A stretch of 9,112 bases of DNA from Chloroflexota bacterium (lineage in GTDB: Bacteria > Chloroflexota > Anaerolineae > Caldilineales > Caldilineaceae), in contig QEUW01000319.1 of NCBI GenBank assembly GCA_003577005.1, positions 1-9,112 of the forward strand, in the 5' to 3' direction. Shown here piece after piece: positions 1 to 7,083 of this stretch. The notes beneath the pieces were generated by a model. The model did not search any database. It was not told the origin of the DNA and saw only the letters and a list, made by a program, of their open reading frames with translations. Within the stretch, counting starts at the first letter, position 1; every line of letters begins with the position of its first letter. The position numbers and the translations under genes were made by a program.

Positions 1-468
1 GCTTTTCACGAAGACAATGTACTCTACGAGGACCTGCGCAACTGGATGCAGGCCAACGACCTTGGCGTGCTCATCGCCGATGGCGAAGGCTATGCGTCGC
101 CGCGTCTGCTCGATTGGGCACAGGCAGGCATTGTCGATGTCATTCAGTACGACATCTTTAGCTATGGCTTTACGCCCTGGCTGGCGCTCGGAAAGCAACT
201 TGACGGCTGGGGCGCTCGTTCGGCGCCGCATCATTACGGTGGCTTTTATGGCAATTATGCTGCCTGCCATCTGGCTGCGGCTGTCGAACAGTTCGCTTTT
301 ACCGAATGGGATGAGGCGGCTGTGCCGGGTATCGATACATCGGCCTATGCCGTCGGCGATGGGTTTGTCCACGTGCCGAATGTGCCCGGTTTTGGGCTAT
401 GGTTGGATGAGGATTTCTTTGCACGCGCAGTGAAGGAAGATGGGTACAGCATCACGTTCGGCGGTTGA
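1..468 (+). CDS. Enolase-superfamily dehydratase/racemase (mandelate racemase-like), C-terminal part only
   Basis: The frame is open from the first base, so the gene starts upstream and only its last 155 residues are visible. They match the C-terminal half of the TIM barrel of the mandelate racemase/muconate lactonizing branch of the enolase superfamily, which abstracts the proton alpha to a carboxylate on a Mg-bound sugar acid. Seen here: an IADGEG strand-end motif (residues about 35-40), a DVIQYD strand (46-51) where the Asp of the Asp-His dyad usually sits, APHHYGG (75-81) carrying the likely catalytic His, and a late FTEW segment with the usual Glu. The closing PNVPGFGLWLDEDFF is typical of dehydratases of this family, which end with a Pro-Gly-rich tail. 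Substrate cannot be told without the N-terminal capping domain. The 3' end overlaps the toxin-like remnant on the other strand by 72 bp. Confidence 0.85.
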   Translation, partial: AFHEDNVLYEDLRNWMQANDLGVLIADGEGYASPRLLDWAQAGIVDVIQYDIFSYGFTPWLALGKQLDGWGARSAPHHYGGFYGNYAACHLAAAVEQFAFTEWDEAAVPGIDTSAYAVGDGFVHVPNVPGFGLWLDEDFFARAVKEDGYSITFGG

Positions 469-756
469 ACATCTGTCAACGGATTCCCGGAGCGGATTGA
501 GCGGATGAGCAGCAGTTGTAGCAATCTCATGGCGTCCAATGTTACGAAACAGGCAGATCGTCTTTTTCCGCTCATCATCACGTTCAGGGTCAAATGTTGG
601 ATTGTCCAGATACTGAAATGTAAATCGGTAGGATCGATCAATTCGCCCCTCCCAGAAGTCATCTGTACCCTTGATCTTTTTGATGACCAGATAAGGGTGG
701 CGCGAATTCTCCTTGAACAAAGCAAATGTCTTGATCGCCGAAAAGGCCGGCGCCAC
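397..756 (-). pseudogene. RelE-like type II toxin fragment, N-terminally truncated
   Basis: The translation from a GTG at 756 carries the core of a RelE/ParE-fold toxin (mRNA interferase or related). It shows LFKENSRHPYLVIKKIKGTD, then DFWEGRIDRSYRFTFQY, then CLFRNIGRHEI. These correspond to the RHPSL..KKI.GT...WE.RI...YR.TF...RNIG.H pattern of the family. About 25 N-terminal residues of a normal ~90-residue toxin are absent: in frame, a TGA lies only two codons before the GTG, and neither other frame upstream supplies the missing helix. After GRHEI the frame runs on for about 40 unrelated residues into the end of the opposite-strand dehydratase gene, so the native stop also seems lost. No antitoxin gene is recognisable beside it. 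Most likely a decayed solitary toxin; a short active variant is less likely. Confidence 0.6.
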
Positions 757-896
757 TTTGCATCACCAACCTCTCGCCGGCCCCGGGCGCCCCCTGGGCG
801 CGGAATGCTAGGGTCGCCAAATTCTCGCCCCTAATCCTGGACGCACCCGAATGGTTGGGAAAACGGAAGCCGGTCCGCAGAAAGGAAGAATTTGCC
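757..896. other. GC-rich spacer before the MBL gene, no gene recognised
   Basis: Between the toxin remnant and the MBL-fold gene no coding signal is convincing. The stretch holds several GC inverted repeats, for example GCGCCC (787-792) and GGGCGC (796-801) around a 3-nt loop, with no T-run after them, so they do not make a classical terminator. A promoter for the downstream operon should lie here, but I cannot point to a good -35/-10 pair. Confidence 0.4.
881..888 (+). promoter_or_regulatory. Ribosome binding site that sets the MBL start
   Basis: AAAGGAAG lies 8 nt before the ATG at 897. The frame is also open upstream to a TTG at 855, but that start lacks a comparable site, and the family-typical N-terminus (MQVAPGIHRIEAP) begins at 897. 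Confidence 0.6.
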
Positions 897-1862
897 ATGC
901 AAGTCGCACCCGGTATCCACCGTATCGAAGCGCCGCTAGGCGAGCGCTTTGTGGCTCTTCACCTGCTGGTGGGGAACGAATCTGCCCTTCTCATCGACAC
1001 AGGCATGGACAACATGCCGCGCGACTACATCCTTCCCTATCTGGACCAGATCGGCCTGTCGCCGAACAAGGTGCGCTATGTGCTCACCAGCCACGCCGAT
1101 TTCGACCACAGCGCCGGCAATGCGTCGATGAAAGAGATTGCGCCGCAGGCTCTCTTCCTCTGCCATGCGCTCGACCAGCCCATGATCGAGGATGTCGAGG
1201 TGCTGATCCGCGACCGCTACGGCGAGTTCGCCGCCGACCACGCCATCGACGAGACCGATAAGAGCAAGCAATATATCCGTGAAAACTCGCGCCACATCCC
1301 GGTGGATGTGACGTTCAGCGGCGGCGAGACCGTCCGCCTGGGCGCCGATTGGCAGGTGGAAGTGCTCCATACTCCCGGCCACAGCCGCGGCCACCTGACC
1401 GTCTGGGACCCACGCAGCCGCACACTGGTCATCTGCGACGCCACGCTCTACAACGCCGTGCTCTTCAAGAACGGCAAACCGGCCTTCCCGCCCACCTATC
1501 GCTATGTGGACAGCTACGTGGCGACCATGCAGCGCTTCGCCGGTATGAAGGCCGACCTCATGCTCACGTGCCATTACCCGATCTATCGCGGCGCCGAGAT
1601 CGATGCCTTCCTGGCCGAGAGCCGCGCTTATGTGGATCGGGTGGATGATGCCTTGCTGGGCCTGTTGGCTGATGGCGAACCCCGCACCATGCGCACCATC
1701 ATCGACACACTCAACACCAGCCTAGGTGAATGGCCCACAAGCGCCGGCATCTATCTCGTGCATCCGCTGGCCGGCCACCTGGAGCGGCTGGTGCAGTATG
1801 GTGTGTTGGCAACGGGCCGGCAAGATGGGCTGTTGGCCTATCGATTGCAGCACCAGCCATGA
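897..1862 (+). CDS. MBL-fold metallo-hydrolase with C-terminal helical extension
   Basis: A 321-residue metallo-beta-lactamase-fold enzyme, predicted cytoplasmic, with no signal peptide. The domain opens with strand pairs and LLIDTG (32-36). The metal motif is HADFDH (66-71), in which the second His of the canonical HxHxDH is replaced by Asp. It is followed by HTPGHS (158-163, His162 a ligand), ICDAT (179-183, Asp181 the bridging ligand) and LTCHYP (223-228, His226). All metal positions are therefore filled, one by a substitution. Residues about 235-321 lie beyond the MBL core and look like the helical/winged-helix tail of many glyoxalase-II-like and lactonase-like members. The reaction is hydrolysis of an ester, lactone or thioester, substrate unknown. 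It is the first gene of a four-gene run; its TGA overlaps the next ATG (ATGA), implying translational coupling. The call is firm at family level only. Confidence 0.88.
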   Translation: MQVAPGIHRIEAPLGERFVALHLLVGNESALLIDTGMDNMPRDYILPYLDQIGLSPNKVRYVLTSHADFDHSAGNASMKEIAPQALFLCHALDQPMIEDVEVLIRDRYGEFAADHAIDETDKSKQYIRENSRHIPVDVTFSGGETVRLGADWQVEVLHTPGHSRGHLTVWDPRSRTLVICDATLYNAVLFKNGKPAFPPTYRYVDSYVATMQRFAGMKADLMLTCHYPIYRGAEIDAFLAESRAYVDRVDDALLGLLADGEPRTMRTIIDTLNTSLGEWPTSAGIYLVHPLAGHLERLVQYGVLATGRQDGLLAYRLQHQP

Positions 1863-2641
1863 GCATTGTTTATCCTACTGTGGTGCATGAGCGCGCCGCT
1901 GAAACTATCTGCCACTTTTTTGTGGGGCAACCCCAGGTCGAGGCTATCTTGGTGGTCAATTCGATTGCGCGTGGACAAGCCACGCCCGACAGCGACCTCG
2001 ACATGGCTGTGCTCGTCTCACCGGCCATGTCCCATGCCGATCGGATAGAACTGGAACAGCAGTGGCAGAGATACCGCTCTACCGACACCGGCCTGCTACA
2101 GTTGCAACAGGCCGGCCGCTTCACGAACATCCATCTCGACCTGGTTGACGGGCAGTTTGTCGCTCATACCTGGGATGATGGCGGCGGGCCGGACAGTTTT
2201 GAGCTTGAAATTGGCAATCTTCTCGCCTATAGCCACCCCTTGTGGCAAGGCGGAGCCACTCTTGCGCAACTCAAGGCGCGCTGGCTTCCCTACTATGCAG
2301 ATGATCTCCGCGCCGAGCGTTTGTCTATGGTGCGCAATGCCTGTCTGTATGACCTCGATCATATTCCGTTTTATATCGGGCGCACGCTCTATTTTCAGGC
2401 CTTCGACCGGCTCTATAAGGCATTTCAGGAGTTTTTGCAGGCGATCTTTATCAGCCGGCGCACCTATCCATTGGCCTATAACAAGTGGATCCGCCAGCAG
2501 GTGGTGGAATGGCTGGGGCTGCCGGAGCTGTATGCCCAGTTGCCGCCTCTCCTGTCTATTAATGCACTTGAGAGCGCAGAGTTGATCGATAAAGCCCGTG
2601 ATCTTCAAAACCTGGTTGAATCCTATCTCTTAATCTCTTAG
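1859..2641 (+). CDS. Small nucleotidyltransferase, Pol-beta/MNT superfamily
   Basis: A 260-residue protein whose N-terminal domain (about 1-105) has the Pol-beta-type nucleotidyltransferase signature. NSIARGQATPDSDLDMAVLV (34-53) corresponds to GSxARG...SDxDL, with Asn in place of the usual first Gly and the metal-binding pair Asp46/Asp48; the third acidic residue is probably Asp94 in IHLDLVDG (91-98). The C-terminal half (about 130-260) is helical and rich in aromatics (YDLDHIPFYIGRTLYFQAFD), as in DUF4037-like or aminoglycoside-nucleotidyltransferase-like proteins that carry a substrate-binding helical domain. It is longer than MNT antitoxins, and no HEPN partner is adjacent, which argues against a HEPN/MNT toxin-antitoxin pair. 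It probably transfers NMP to a small molecule or protein. An earlier in-frame ATG at 1730 lies deep inside the MBL gene, so the ATGA-overlap start at 1859 is preferred. Confidence 0.8.
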   Translation: MSIVYPTVVHERAAETICHFFVGQPQVEAILVVNSIARGQATPDSDLDMAVLVSPAMSHADRIELEQQWQRYRSTDTGLLQLQQAGRFTNIHLDLVDGQFVAHTWDDGGGPDSFELEIGNLLAYSHPLWQGGATLAQLKARWLPYYADDLRAERLSMVRNACLYDLDHIPFYIGRTLYFQAFDRLYKAFQEFLQAIFISRRTYPLAYNKWIRQQVVEWLGLPELYAQLPPLLSINALESAELIDKARDLQNLVESYLLIS

Positions 2642-2648
2642 AGGAATT

Positions 2649-3779
2649 ATGAGCATCCAGGTGTTACAGATCGAACGTAAGATTCGTAATAATCCTATTT
2701 GGCCTGTGAGCCTGGCTGATTTTGAAACCTCACCGGCGGGAAGCATCGCCCCCTCCATTTTGATGGACGAACCGACCATCACTCTTTACTCGCTCGACCA
2801 TGCCAATCGCCGCGCCATCTTTGTCGAGACGCCGCCGGAAGTCGATCTATCCCAGGCGCCGTTTGTCTACCAGTGGCAGTACGAACACGCGCTGCGGCTC
2901 TTTGTCGCCCCCTATGACCTTTTGGACGACCTTACCGGCACGATCGATAACCGTGGTGAAAATCTGATCTTTATCTACTCGACGGGGCGCTGTGGTTCCA
3001 CGTTGTTTAGCCAGGTTCTCAATCAAGCGCCTGCGGTGATCAGCCTGTCGGAACCTGATGTTTACACCGTGCTGGTTGGTCTACGCAATCCCAATGGTGG
3101 CTATGATCCTGAAATCAGCAGGCTCATCCGCGCCCTTACCCTTTTGCTCTGCAAACCAATGCCCGCAAAGCAGCGACCACAGTGGTGGGCAATCAAATTT
3201 CGCGCGATGGCGATTGAACTCAGCCACCTGTTGTACGACCAATTCCCGCAGGCGAAAACCGTCTTTATGTACCGCAACGCCGAGAGTTGGGCGCGCTCCA
3301 GTGCAAGCGCCTTCCGGCTTTTGGACCCGCAGATGGCGGCAACCCTGACCGCCTTCTCTCAGCAGTTTCCCCAATGGATGCCCTTGATGCAAGCCTACAC
3401 CCCAGCAGCGGATACTGTCTCGCTGGTCAGTCGCTTTCTTGCTCCCTTGTGGCTTTCCCTGATGCAGCGCTATCTTGAACTGCACGAGCGTGGCGTTCCT
3501 ATGTGCGCCTTGCGTTATGAGGATCTAAGAACTGCGCCGGCAGAGATGCTGGCGTCCGTCTTTGCCTATTGTGGGCTGCCAACAGCGAATCTGCACGACA
3601 TCGTCGCCGGGTTGGATAAGGATTCTCAGCAAGGGACGACGTTATCACAGGAAGCAGCCCGCAAAAATCCATATGTCTTGACCGACCAGCATCTGAGCGA
3701 AATCCGGTCGCTGTTGCAGGCGCACCCTGTGCTCAACACGCCGGATATCATCCTACCCAATACGTTATCACTCCGTTGA
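2649..3779 (+). CDS. Sulfotransferase-like protein with N-terminal extension
   Basis: A 376-residue protein whose middle and C-terminal part resembles PAPS-dependent sulfotransferases. FIYSTGRCGSTLFSQVLNQ (about 108-126) is the P-loop-like 5'-phosphosulfate-binding segment. KTVFMYRNAESWARSS (about 204-219) matches the 3'-phosphate-binding region (R..P.....S type). ALRYEDLRTAP (about 287-297) matches the conserved RYEDL block after it. The first ~100 residues precede the P-loop and have no family I can name; they could be a substrate-recognition module. No signal peptide or TM segment, so it is likely cytosolic. A GAGG Shine-Dalgarno (2641-2644) sits directly over the upstream stop codon and 4 nt before the ATG. 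It would transfer sulfuryl groups to a hydroxyl or amine. A P-loop protein of unknown donor is the alternative. Base composition looks lower in GC than the MBL and Gfo/Idh genes. Confidence 0.75.
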   Translation: MSIQVLQIERKIRNNPIWPVSLADFETSPAGSIAPSILMDEPTITLYSLDHANRRAIFVETPPEVDLSQAPFVYQWQYEHALRLFVAPYDLLDDLTGTIDNRGENLIFIYSTGRCGSTLFSQVLNQAPAVISLSEPDVYTVLVGLRNPNGGYDPEISRLIRALTLLLCKPMPAKQRPQWWAIKFRAMAIELSHLLYDQFPQAKTVFMYRNAESWARSSASAFRLLDPQMAATLTAFSQQFPQWMPLMQAYTPAADTVSLVSRFLAPLWLSLMQRYLELHERGVPMCALRYEDLRTAPAEMLASVFAYCGLPTANLHDIVAGLDKDSQQGTTLSQEAARKNPYVLTDQHLSEIRSLLQAHPVLNTPDIILPNTLSLR

Positions 3780-3800
3780 TAAGATTGTGAGAAAGCAACC

Positions 3801-4850
3801 ATGAGCAAAAAAGTACGCCTCGGCTTTATCGGCGCCGGCTGGTGGGCCACGTGGAACCATATGCCCATTCTGGCAAAACAGCCGGATGTAGAGTTGGCCG
3901 GCGTCTGCCGCCTGGGCCAGACGATGTTGCAGACGGTGAAGGAGAATTTTGGCTTTGCGTTTGCCTCGGAGGATTACCGCGAACTGTTGGCGCAAGAGCT
4001 TGACGGTGTAGTTGTCACTTCGCCCCATCACCTGCATTACGAACACGCCAAAGCCGCGCTGGAGGCCGGCTGCCATGTCATGGTCGAAAAACCGATGACG
4101 CTCAACGCCAGCCAGGCCTGGGAGCTGGTCAACCTGGCGCAGGAGAAGAATCTCCACATCCTCGTGCCCTATGGCTGGCACTACAAGCCCTTTGTGCAGG
4201 AAGCCAAACGGCTCATGGACGATGGCGTGGCCGGCAACATCGAATACGTGCTCTGCCACATGGCCTCACCCACCAAGAGCCTCTTTGCCGGCGCCGGGGA
4301 ACCACCCTCTGAGCAATCCCCTACCATCGCCGCTCCCGATCCGCGCACGTGGCAGGCGCCAGAGCAGGGCGGCGGCTACGCCCACGGCCAGGTCACGCAC
4401 TCGTCGGCGCTGATGTTCTGGTTGACAGGCTTGCGCACCCAAGAGGTGGCCTGCCGCATGACCCGCCCCAATGCCGAGGTCGATCTCTACAACGCCGCCT
4501 CGGTCACCTTTACCAATGGCGCGCTCGGAACCGTCTCCGGGGCGGCCACATTGCCCGATGGCTCCAAATTCCAGGTGGACCTCCGCATCTTTGGCGATGA
4601 AGGGGTGCTGCTGCTCGATGTGGAGCGCGAGCGGGTAGAACTCCGCCGCCACGATGGGCGCATCCTCGACCTGAAGATTCCTACCAATGCCGGCGCCTAC
4701 GACTGCGATACGCCGCCGGTGCGTTTTGTTGAACTGATCCAGGGTAAGGGGTCTAACGACTCGCCGGGGGAGGTGGCAGCGCGCTCGGTCGAGCTGATCG
4801 ACGCCATGTTCCGCTCGGCGGCGGAAGGAGGGAGGCCGGTGGCGGTGTAG
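3801..4850 (+). CDS. Gfo/Idh/MocA family oxidoreductase
   Basis: A 349-residue NAD(P)-dependent dehydrogenase of the glucose-fructose/inositol dehydrogenase family. The Rossmann domain has LGFIGAGWWA (7-16) as the GxGxxG-type dinucleotide site, VVVTSPHHLHYEHAKAALEA (71-90) and VEKPMTLN (95-102), the EKP motif whose Lys is a key catalytic/binding residue. The C-terminal substrate domain contains the GGGYAHGQVTHSS segment (about 191-203), with the usual His of this position, and FGDEGVLLLD. Length is normal for the family. It likely oxidises or epimerises a sugar, inositol or sugar-acid derivative in the cytoplasm. It follows the sulfotransferase-like gene by 21 bp with only a weak AGAAAG site, and is the last gene of the run. 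It converges on the retropepsin-like gene across 49 bp. Confidence 0.9.
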   Translation: MSKKVRLGFIGAGWWATWNHMPILAKQPDVELAGVCRLGQTMLQTVKENFGFAFASEDYRELLAQELDGVVVTSPHHLHYEHAKAALEAGCHVMVEKPMTLNASQAWELVNLAQEKNLHILVPYGWHYKPFVQEAKRLMDDGVAGNIEYVLCHMASPTKSLFAGAGEPPSEQSPTIAAPDPRTWQAPEQGGGYAHGQVTHSSALMFWLTGLRTQEVACRMTRPNAEVDLYNAASVTFTNGALGTVSGAATLPDGSKFQVDLRIFGDEGVLLLDVERERVELRRHDGRILDLKIPTNAGAYDCDTPPVRFVELIQGKGSNDSPGEVAARSVELIDAMFRSAAEGGRPVAV

Positions 4851-4899
4851 CATGTGTCTGTGTTCAATATGCTGAGCCACCTTGGCCTTTAGATAAGCG

Positions 4900-5283
4900 T
4901 TACTCGTGGATTTCAGTTGTGGATGCCAATCCGTTTAGTGTGACAATGATTTGGTTCAACACATCTCGCCCCAAAATGCTCGTGCTGTTGTGCCGGTCGG
5001 CGGCAACACGCACCTTGGGGAACAAGTGAGATCCCAAACGCATCGTTACTTCGTATACATCCACAATACTGCGAGCGCCGGTAATGCTGCGCATGGTAAT
5101 CTGGCCAGTTTTGCGCGCCTTCATTTGACGCAGCACTGGCAACGGGATCAGCGTTCCATCCGAGCCGGAGTCGATCATGGCGACCAACTGGCTTGGCTCG
5201 TGGTCTTGGCCGAACGGCGTCACCTCTACTTCGACGATTGGAAGTGCTGGGAAGTAGGCGGCATCGTACTCATAGGTGTACAT
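4900..5283 (-). CDS. Single-domain retropepsin-like aspartyl protease
   Basis: A 127-residue protein with the hallmarks of a bacterial retropepsin-like domain, which works as a homodimer with one Asp per subunit. AMIDSGSDGTLIPLPVL (36-52) contains the catalytic D-S-G (38-40) followed by the usual hydrophobic T-L-I-P. SILGRDVLN (102-110) matches the ILG[RM]D.L motif that closes the fold. There is no signal peptide or membrane anchor, so it is probably cytosolic. Its ATG lies 2 bp after the stop of the DUF5678 gene, so the two are co-transcribed and probably translationally coupled. The protein partner or substrate is unknown. The motif is strong, but proteolytic activity is inferred. Confidence 0.8.
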   Translation of the reverse strand: MYTYEYDAAYFPALPIVEVEVTPFGQDHEPSQLVAMIDSGSDGTLIPLPVLRQMKARKTGQITMRSITGARSIVDVYEVTMRLGSHLFPKVRVAADRHNSTSILGRDVLNQIIVTLNGLASTTEIHE

Positions 5284-5285
5284 AG

Positions 5286-5717
5286 TTAGCCTGCCACTGA
5301 TTCAAAACGCGGTGAACGAACAACCCATTCTTCAAGTGGATGCTCTTGCACCGGTGCGATCCAAACAAACTCATCAGGAAAGCGTGCATAGATGCGTTGA
5401 CTGAGTGCAACGCCATCGATATCGTGGTCGATCAATGCCCCACCATAAATGGCTACGTGCTCGCCTGGATATTTCTCCAGCAACATGGGATGTAGCGCAA
5501 TATATGCCGCTCTTTCCCGTTCGACGGCTTCGTCTGTAAATTCTGCAGCTTCAGCTCCGCCGGACTCCCCCAGCGTTTGACGAGGCTCGGGTCCTGTTGT
5601 TGGTGCTTCTTTAAGGATAGCAGTGAGTCGCTTTGTGATCGCTGCCACCAACTCCACTTGTTGCTCAAGCGGCAGGGGCTGGACCCACTCCTGGTCGATT
5701 TGTTCTACAATACTCAT
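5286..5717 (-). CDS. DUF5678-domain protein
   Basis: A 143-residue protein with two parts. The N-terminus (1-37) is an amphipathic helical stretch ending in AAITKRLTAILKE, followed by an acidic and Pro/Gly linker (about 38-62). The C-terminal part (about 70-122) has LLEKYPGEHVAIYGGALIDH and then GVALSQRIYARFPDEFVWI, the pattern of DUF5678, a short alpha/beta domain of unknown function whose core reads 'YVA.Y.G..VDHD.D...L...'. The start is set by GAAGGAG at 5730-5724, 6 nt before the ATG. It is the first gene of a two-gene unit with the aspartyl protease; such adjacency suggests a chaperone, inhibitor, substrate or regulator role, but nothing in the sequence decides this. Confidence 0.72.
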   Translation of the reverse strand: MSIVEQIDQEWVQPLPLEQQVELVAAITKRLTAILKEAPTTGPEPRQTLGESGGAEAAEFTDEAVERERAAYIALHPMLLEKYPGEHVAIYGGALIDHDIDGVALSQRIYARFPDEFVWIAPVQEHPLEEWVVRSPRFESVAG

Positions 5718-5750
5718 AACCTACTCCTTCGTGCAACGCAACACACCTGA

Positions 5751-5759
5751 ATTATACCA
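5751..5759 (-). promoter_or_regulatory. Extended -10 promoter for the DUF5678-protease pair
   Basis: On the minus strand TGGTATAAT gives a perfect -10 hexamer with a TGn extension, in the 52-bp gap between the permease stop and the DUF5678 start. No good -35 is seen 16-18 nt upstream, as is common for extended -10 promoters. The leader would be about 27 nt and includes the GAAGGAG site. Confidence 0.55.
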
Positions 5760-5769
5760 CATTGCCCCT

Positions 5770-7083
5770 TCACCCCCTCGCCAGCCGCTGCGCTGCCAGA
5801 TGCCAGAGCAGCCCTACAATGATCAGGCCCAGCCCGACCAGCCAGATCTGCCAATCGACCCAGAACGCCAGGAAGAGACAGGCTGCCAGTCCAGTCCAGG
5901 CGATCCAACGGGGGTAGAGCCGCTCTTCCGGCGGCAGGCGGAGCGCGGCCAGGTTGGTCAGTGCATAGTAGATCAACACGGTGAAGGCGCTAAACGACCA
6001 AGTGGTGCGCACGTTGCCGATGAGCGCCAGCCCGGCAATGGCGACGCCAACGACAATGACCGCAACCGTAGGGGTGGTGCCCGCTACATTCAAGCGCGCA
6101 ACGGCGCCCGGCATATCGCCGCGCCGTCCCATGGCCAGCAAGACGCGCGAGAGGCCCAGGAGCAGGTTGAGCAAGACACCCAACATCGCCGTGATCGCAC
6201 CGATGGCAAGAATTTGCGCGCTGCCGGGGATGGCAAAGCTGAGCGAGGCAGCCACCAGCGGCGCTGCCTGCTGGGTGGCTGCCTCGCTCAGCGTAGTGGC
6301 GCCGACCGCCCCAATCCCCACGACCGCCACCGCAGTGTAGAGCAGCATGGTCAGCCCCATCGTGATGATAATGGCGCGCGGGATGATCCGGCGCGGCTCG
6401 TGTACTTCCTCGCCCATGGTGGCGATGCGACCGTAGCCGGTGTAGGCCACAAACATGAGCGCGCTCGCGTGCAGCAGCGCCTGCCAGGGGTTGCCCCCGT
6501 TCTCTGCCGGGCTCTGGAAGAATGGCGTAAAGTTCGTCCCCCCGGTGCCAAAGACCTCCGGCAGACCGGCCAGCACAAAGAAGAGCAAGGAGCCCAAGGT
6601 CACCGACACGATCACAATGTTGGTGAAATTCGAGCGCCGGATGCCACTCAAGACCACTCCGGTCAGCACCACCACGGCAACCAGGGCAATGGTGACCAGC
6701 AGCGTCTGCCCATTCCCACCAAAGGCGTTGAGCAGATAACCGGCAAAACCCAGCGCCGCCGTGGCCGCCGAGGCCGACTTGGCCAGCAGAAACATCCACC
6801 CGGCGGTGAAGCCCAGCCAGGGCGTCAAATAGCGGTAGCCGTACTCGTAGGTGCCACCGCTGACAGCATGGCTGGCCGCCAGTTGTGCGCTGCTCAAGCC
6901 GTTGCAGGCTGCTACCAATGCCGCCACCACCACCGCCAAAATGATCGCTGGCCCGGCGATCCCTGCGGCAATGCCGATGCTCACAAAGACGCCTGTCCCC
7001 ACGATGGAGCCCATCCCCATCATGATGGCGCCCCACAGCCCTAGTTCCCGCTTCAACACAGTTGGCGTTGTTTGTGCGCTCAT
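5770..7083 (-). CDS. APC-superfamily amino acid permease
   Basis: A 437-residue integral membrane transporter with about 12 hydrophobic segments across the whole length, the normal size for APC-family amino acid/polyamine permeases. The first helix has GMGSIVGTGVFVSIG (23-37), the broken-helix substrate-binding signature GSIIGTGIF. AVSGGTYEYGYRYL (73-86) matches the family's P/SGG.Y.Y motif. The cytoplasmic loop GEEVHEPRRIIPRAI (224-238) is the typical E..NP...IPRA block. It probably imports an amino acid by proton symport or exchange; the specificity is not visible. Its ATG overlaps the stop of the rhodanese frame (ATGA), placing it last in the PadR-rhodanese operon, so PadR probably regulates it. 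A long inverted repeat lies inside the coding region (see that entry). Confidence 0.92.
   Translation of the reverse strand: MSAQTTPTVLKRELGLWGAIMMGMGSIVGTGVFVSIGIAAGIAGPAIILAVVVAALVAACNGLSSAQLAASHAVSGGTYEYGYRYLTPWLGFTAGWMFLLAKSASAATAALGFAGYLLNAFGGNGQTLLVTIALVAVVVLTGVVLSGIRRSNFTNIVIVSVTLGSLLFFVLAGLPEVFGTGGTNFTPFFQSPAENGGNPWQALLHASALMFVAYTGYGRIATMGEEVHEPRRIIPRAIIITMGLTMLLYTAVAVVGIGAVGATTLSEAATQQAAPLVAASLSFAIPGSAQILAIGAITAMLGVLLNLLLGLSRVLLAMGRRGDMPGAVARLNVAGTTPTVAVIVVGVAIAGLALIGNVRTTWSFSAFTVLIYYALTNLAALRLPPEERLYPRWIAWTGLAACLFLAFWVDWQIWLVGLGLIIVGLLWHLAAQRLARG
6238..6292. repeat. 19-bp perfect inverted repeat inside the permease gene
   Basis: GCTGAGCGAGGCAGCCACC at 6238-6256 is exactly repeated in reverse complement at 6274-6292, with a 17-nt spacer. 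It lies in codons for the segment TLSEAATQQAAPLVAASLSF. In mRNA it would form a 19-bp GC-rich stem. No target-site duplication or insertion-like break in the protein is evident. Confidence 0.9.

Noticed and set aside
1730..1858. N-terminal extension of the nucleotidyltransferase from an ATG at 1730
   Set aside because: It lies wholly inside the MBL gene and gives a Pro/Arg/Ala-rich peptide; the ATGA-overlap start at 1859 is the normal coupled arrangement.
1859..2641. HEPN/MNT toxin-antitoxin system
   Set aside because: The nucleotidyltransferase is much longer than MNT antitoxins, and neither neighbour has a HEPN-like R-x4-6-H motif.
3762..3783. TTATC...GATAA inverted repeat at the end of the sulfotransferase-like gene as a terminator
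   Set aside because: Only a 5-bp AT-rich stem with no T-run, and the next gene starts 21 bp on in the same direction.
5623..7044. Long open frame (473 codons) on the plus strand opposite the permease
   Set aside because: Its product is low-complexity, rich in Gln, Arg, His and Gly, with no domain. It is the antisense shadow of the permease and the DUF5678 gene, which have clear motifs on the minus strand.
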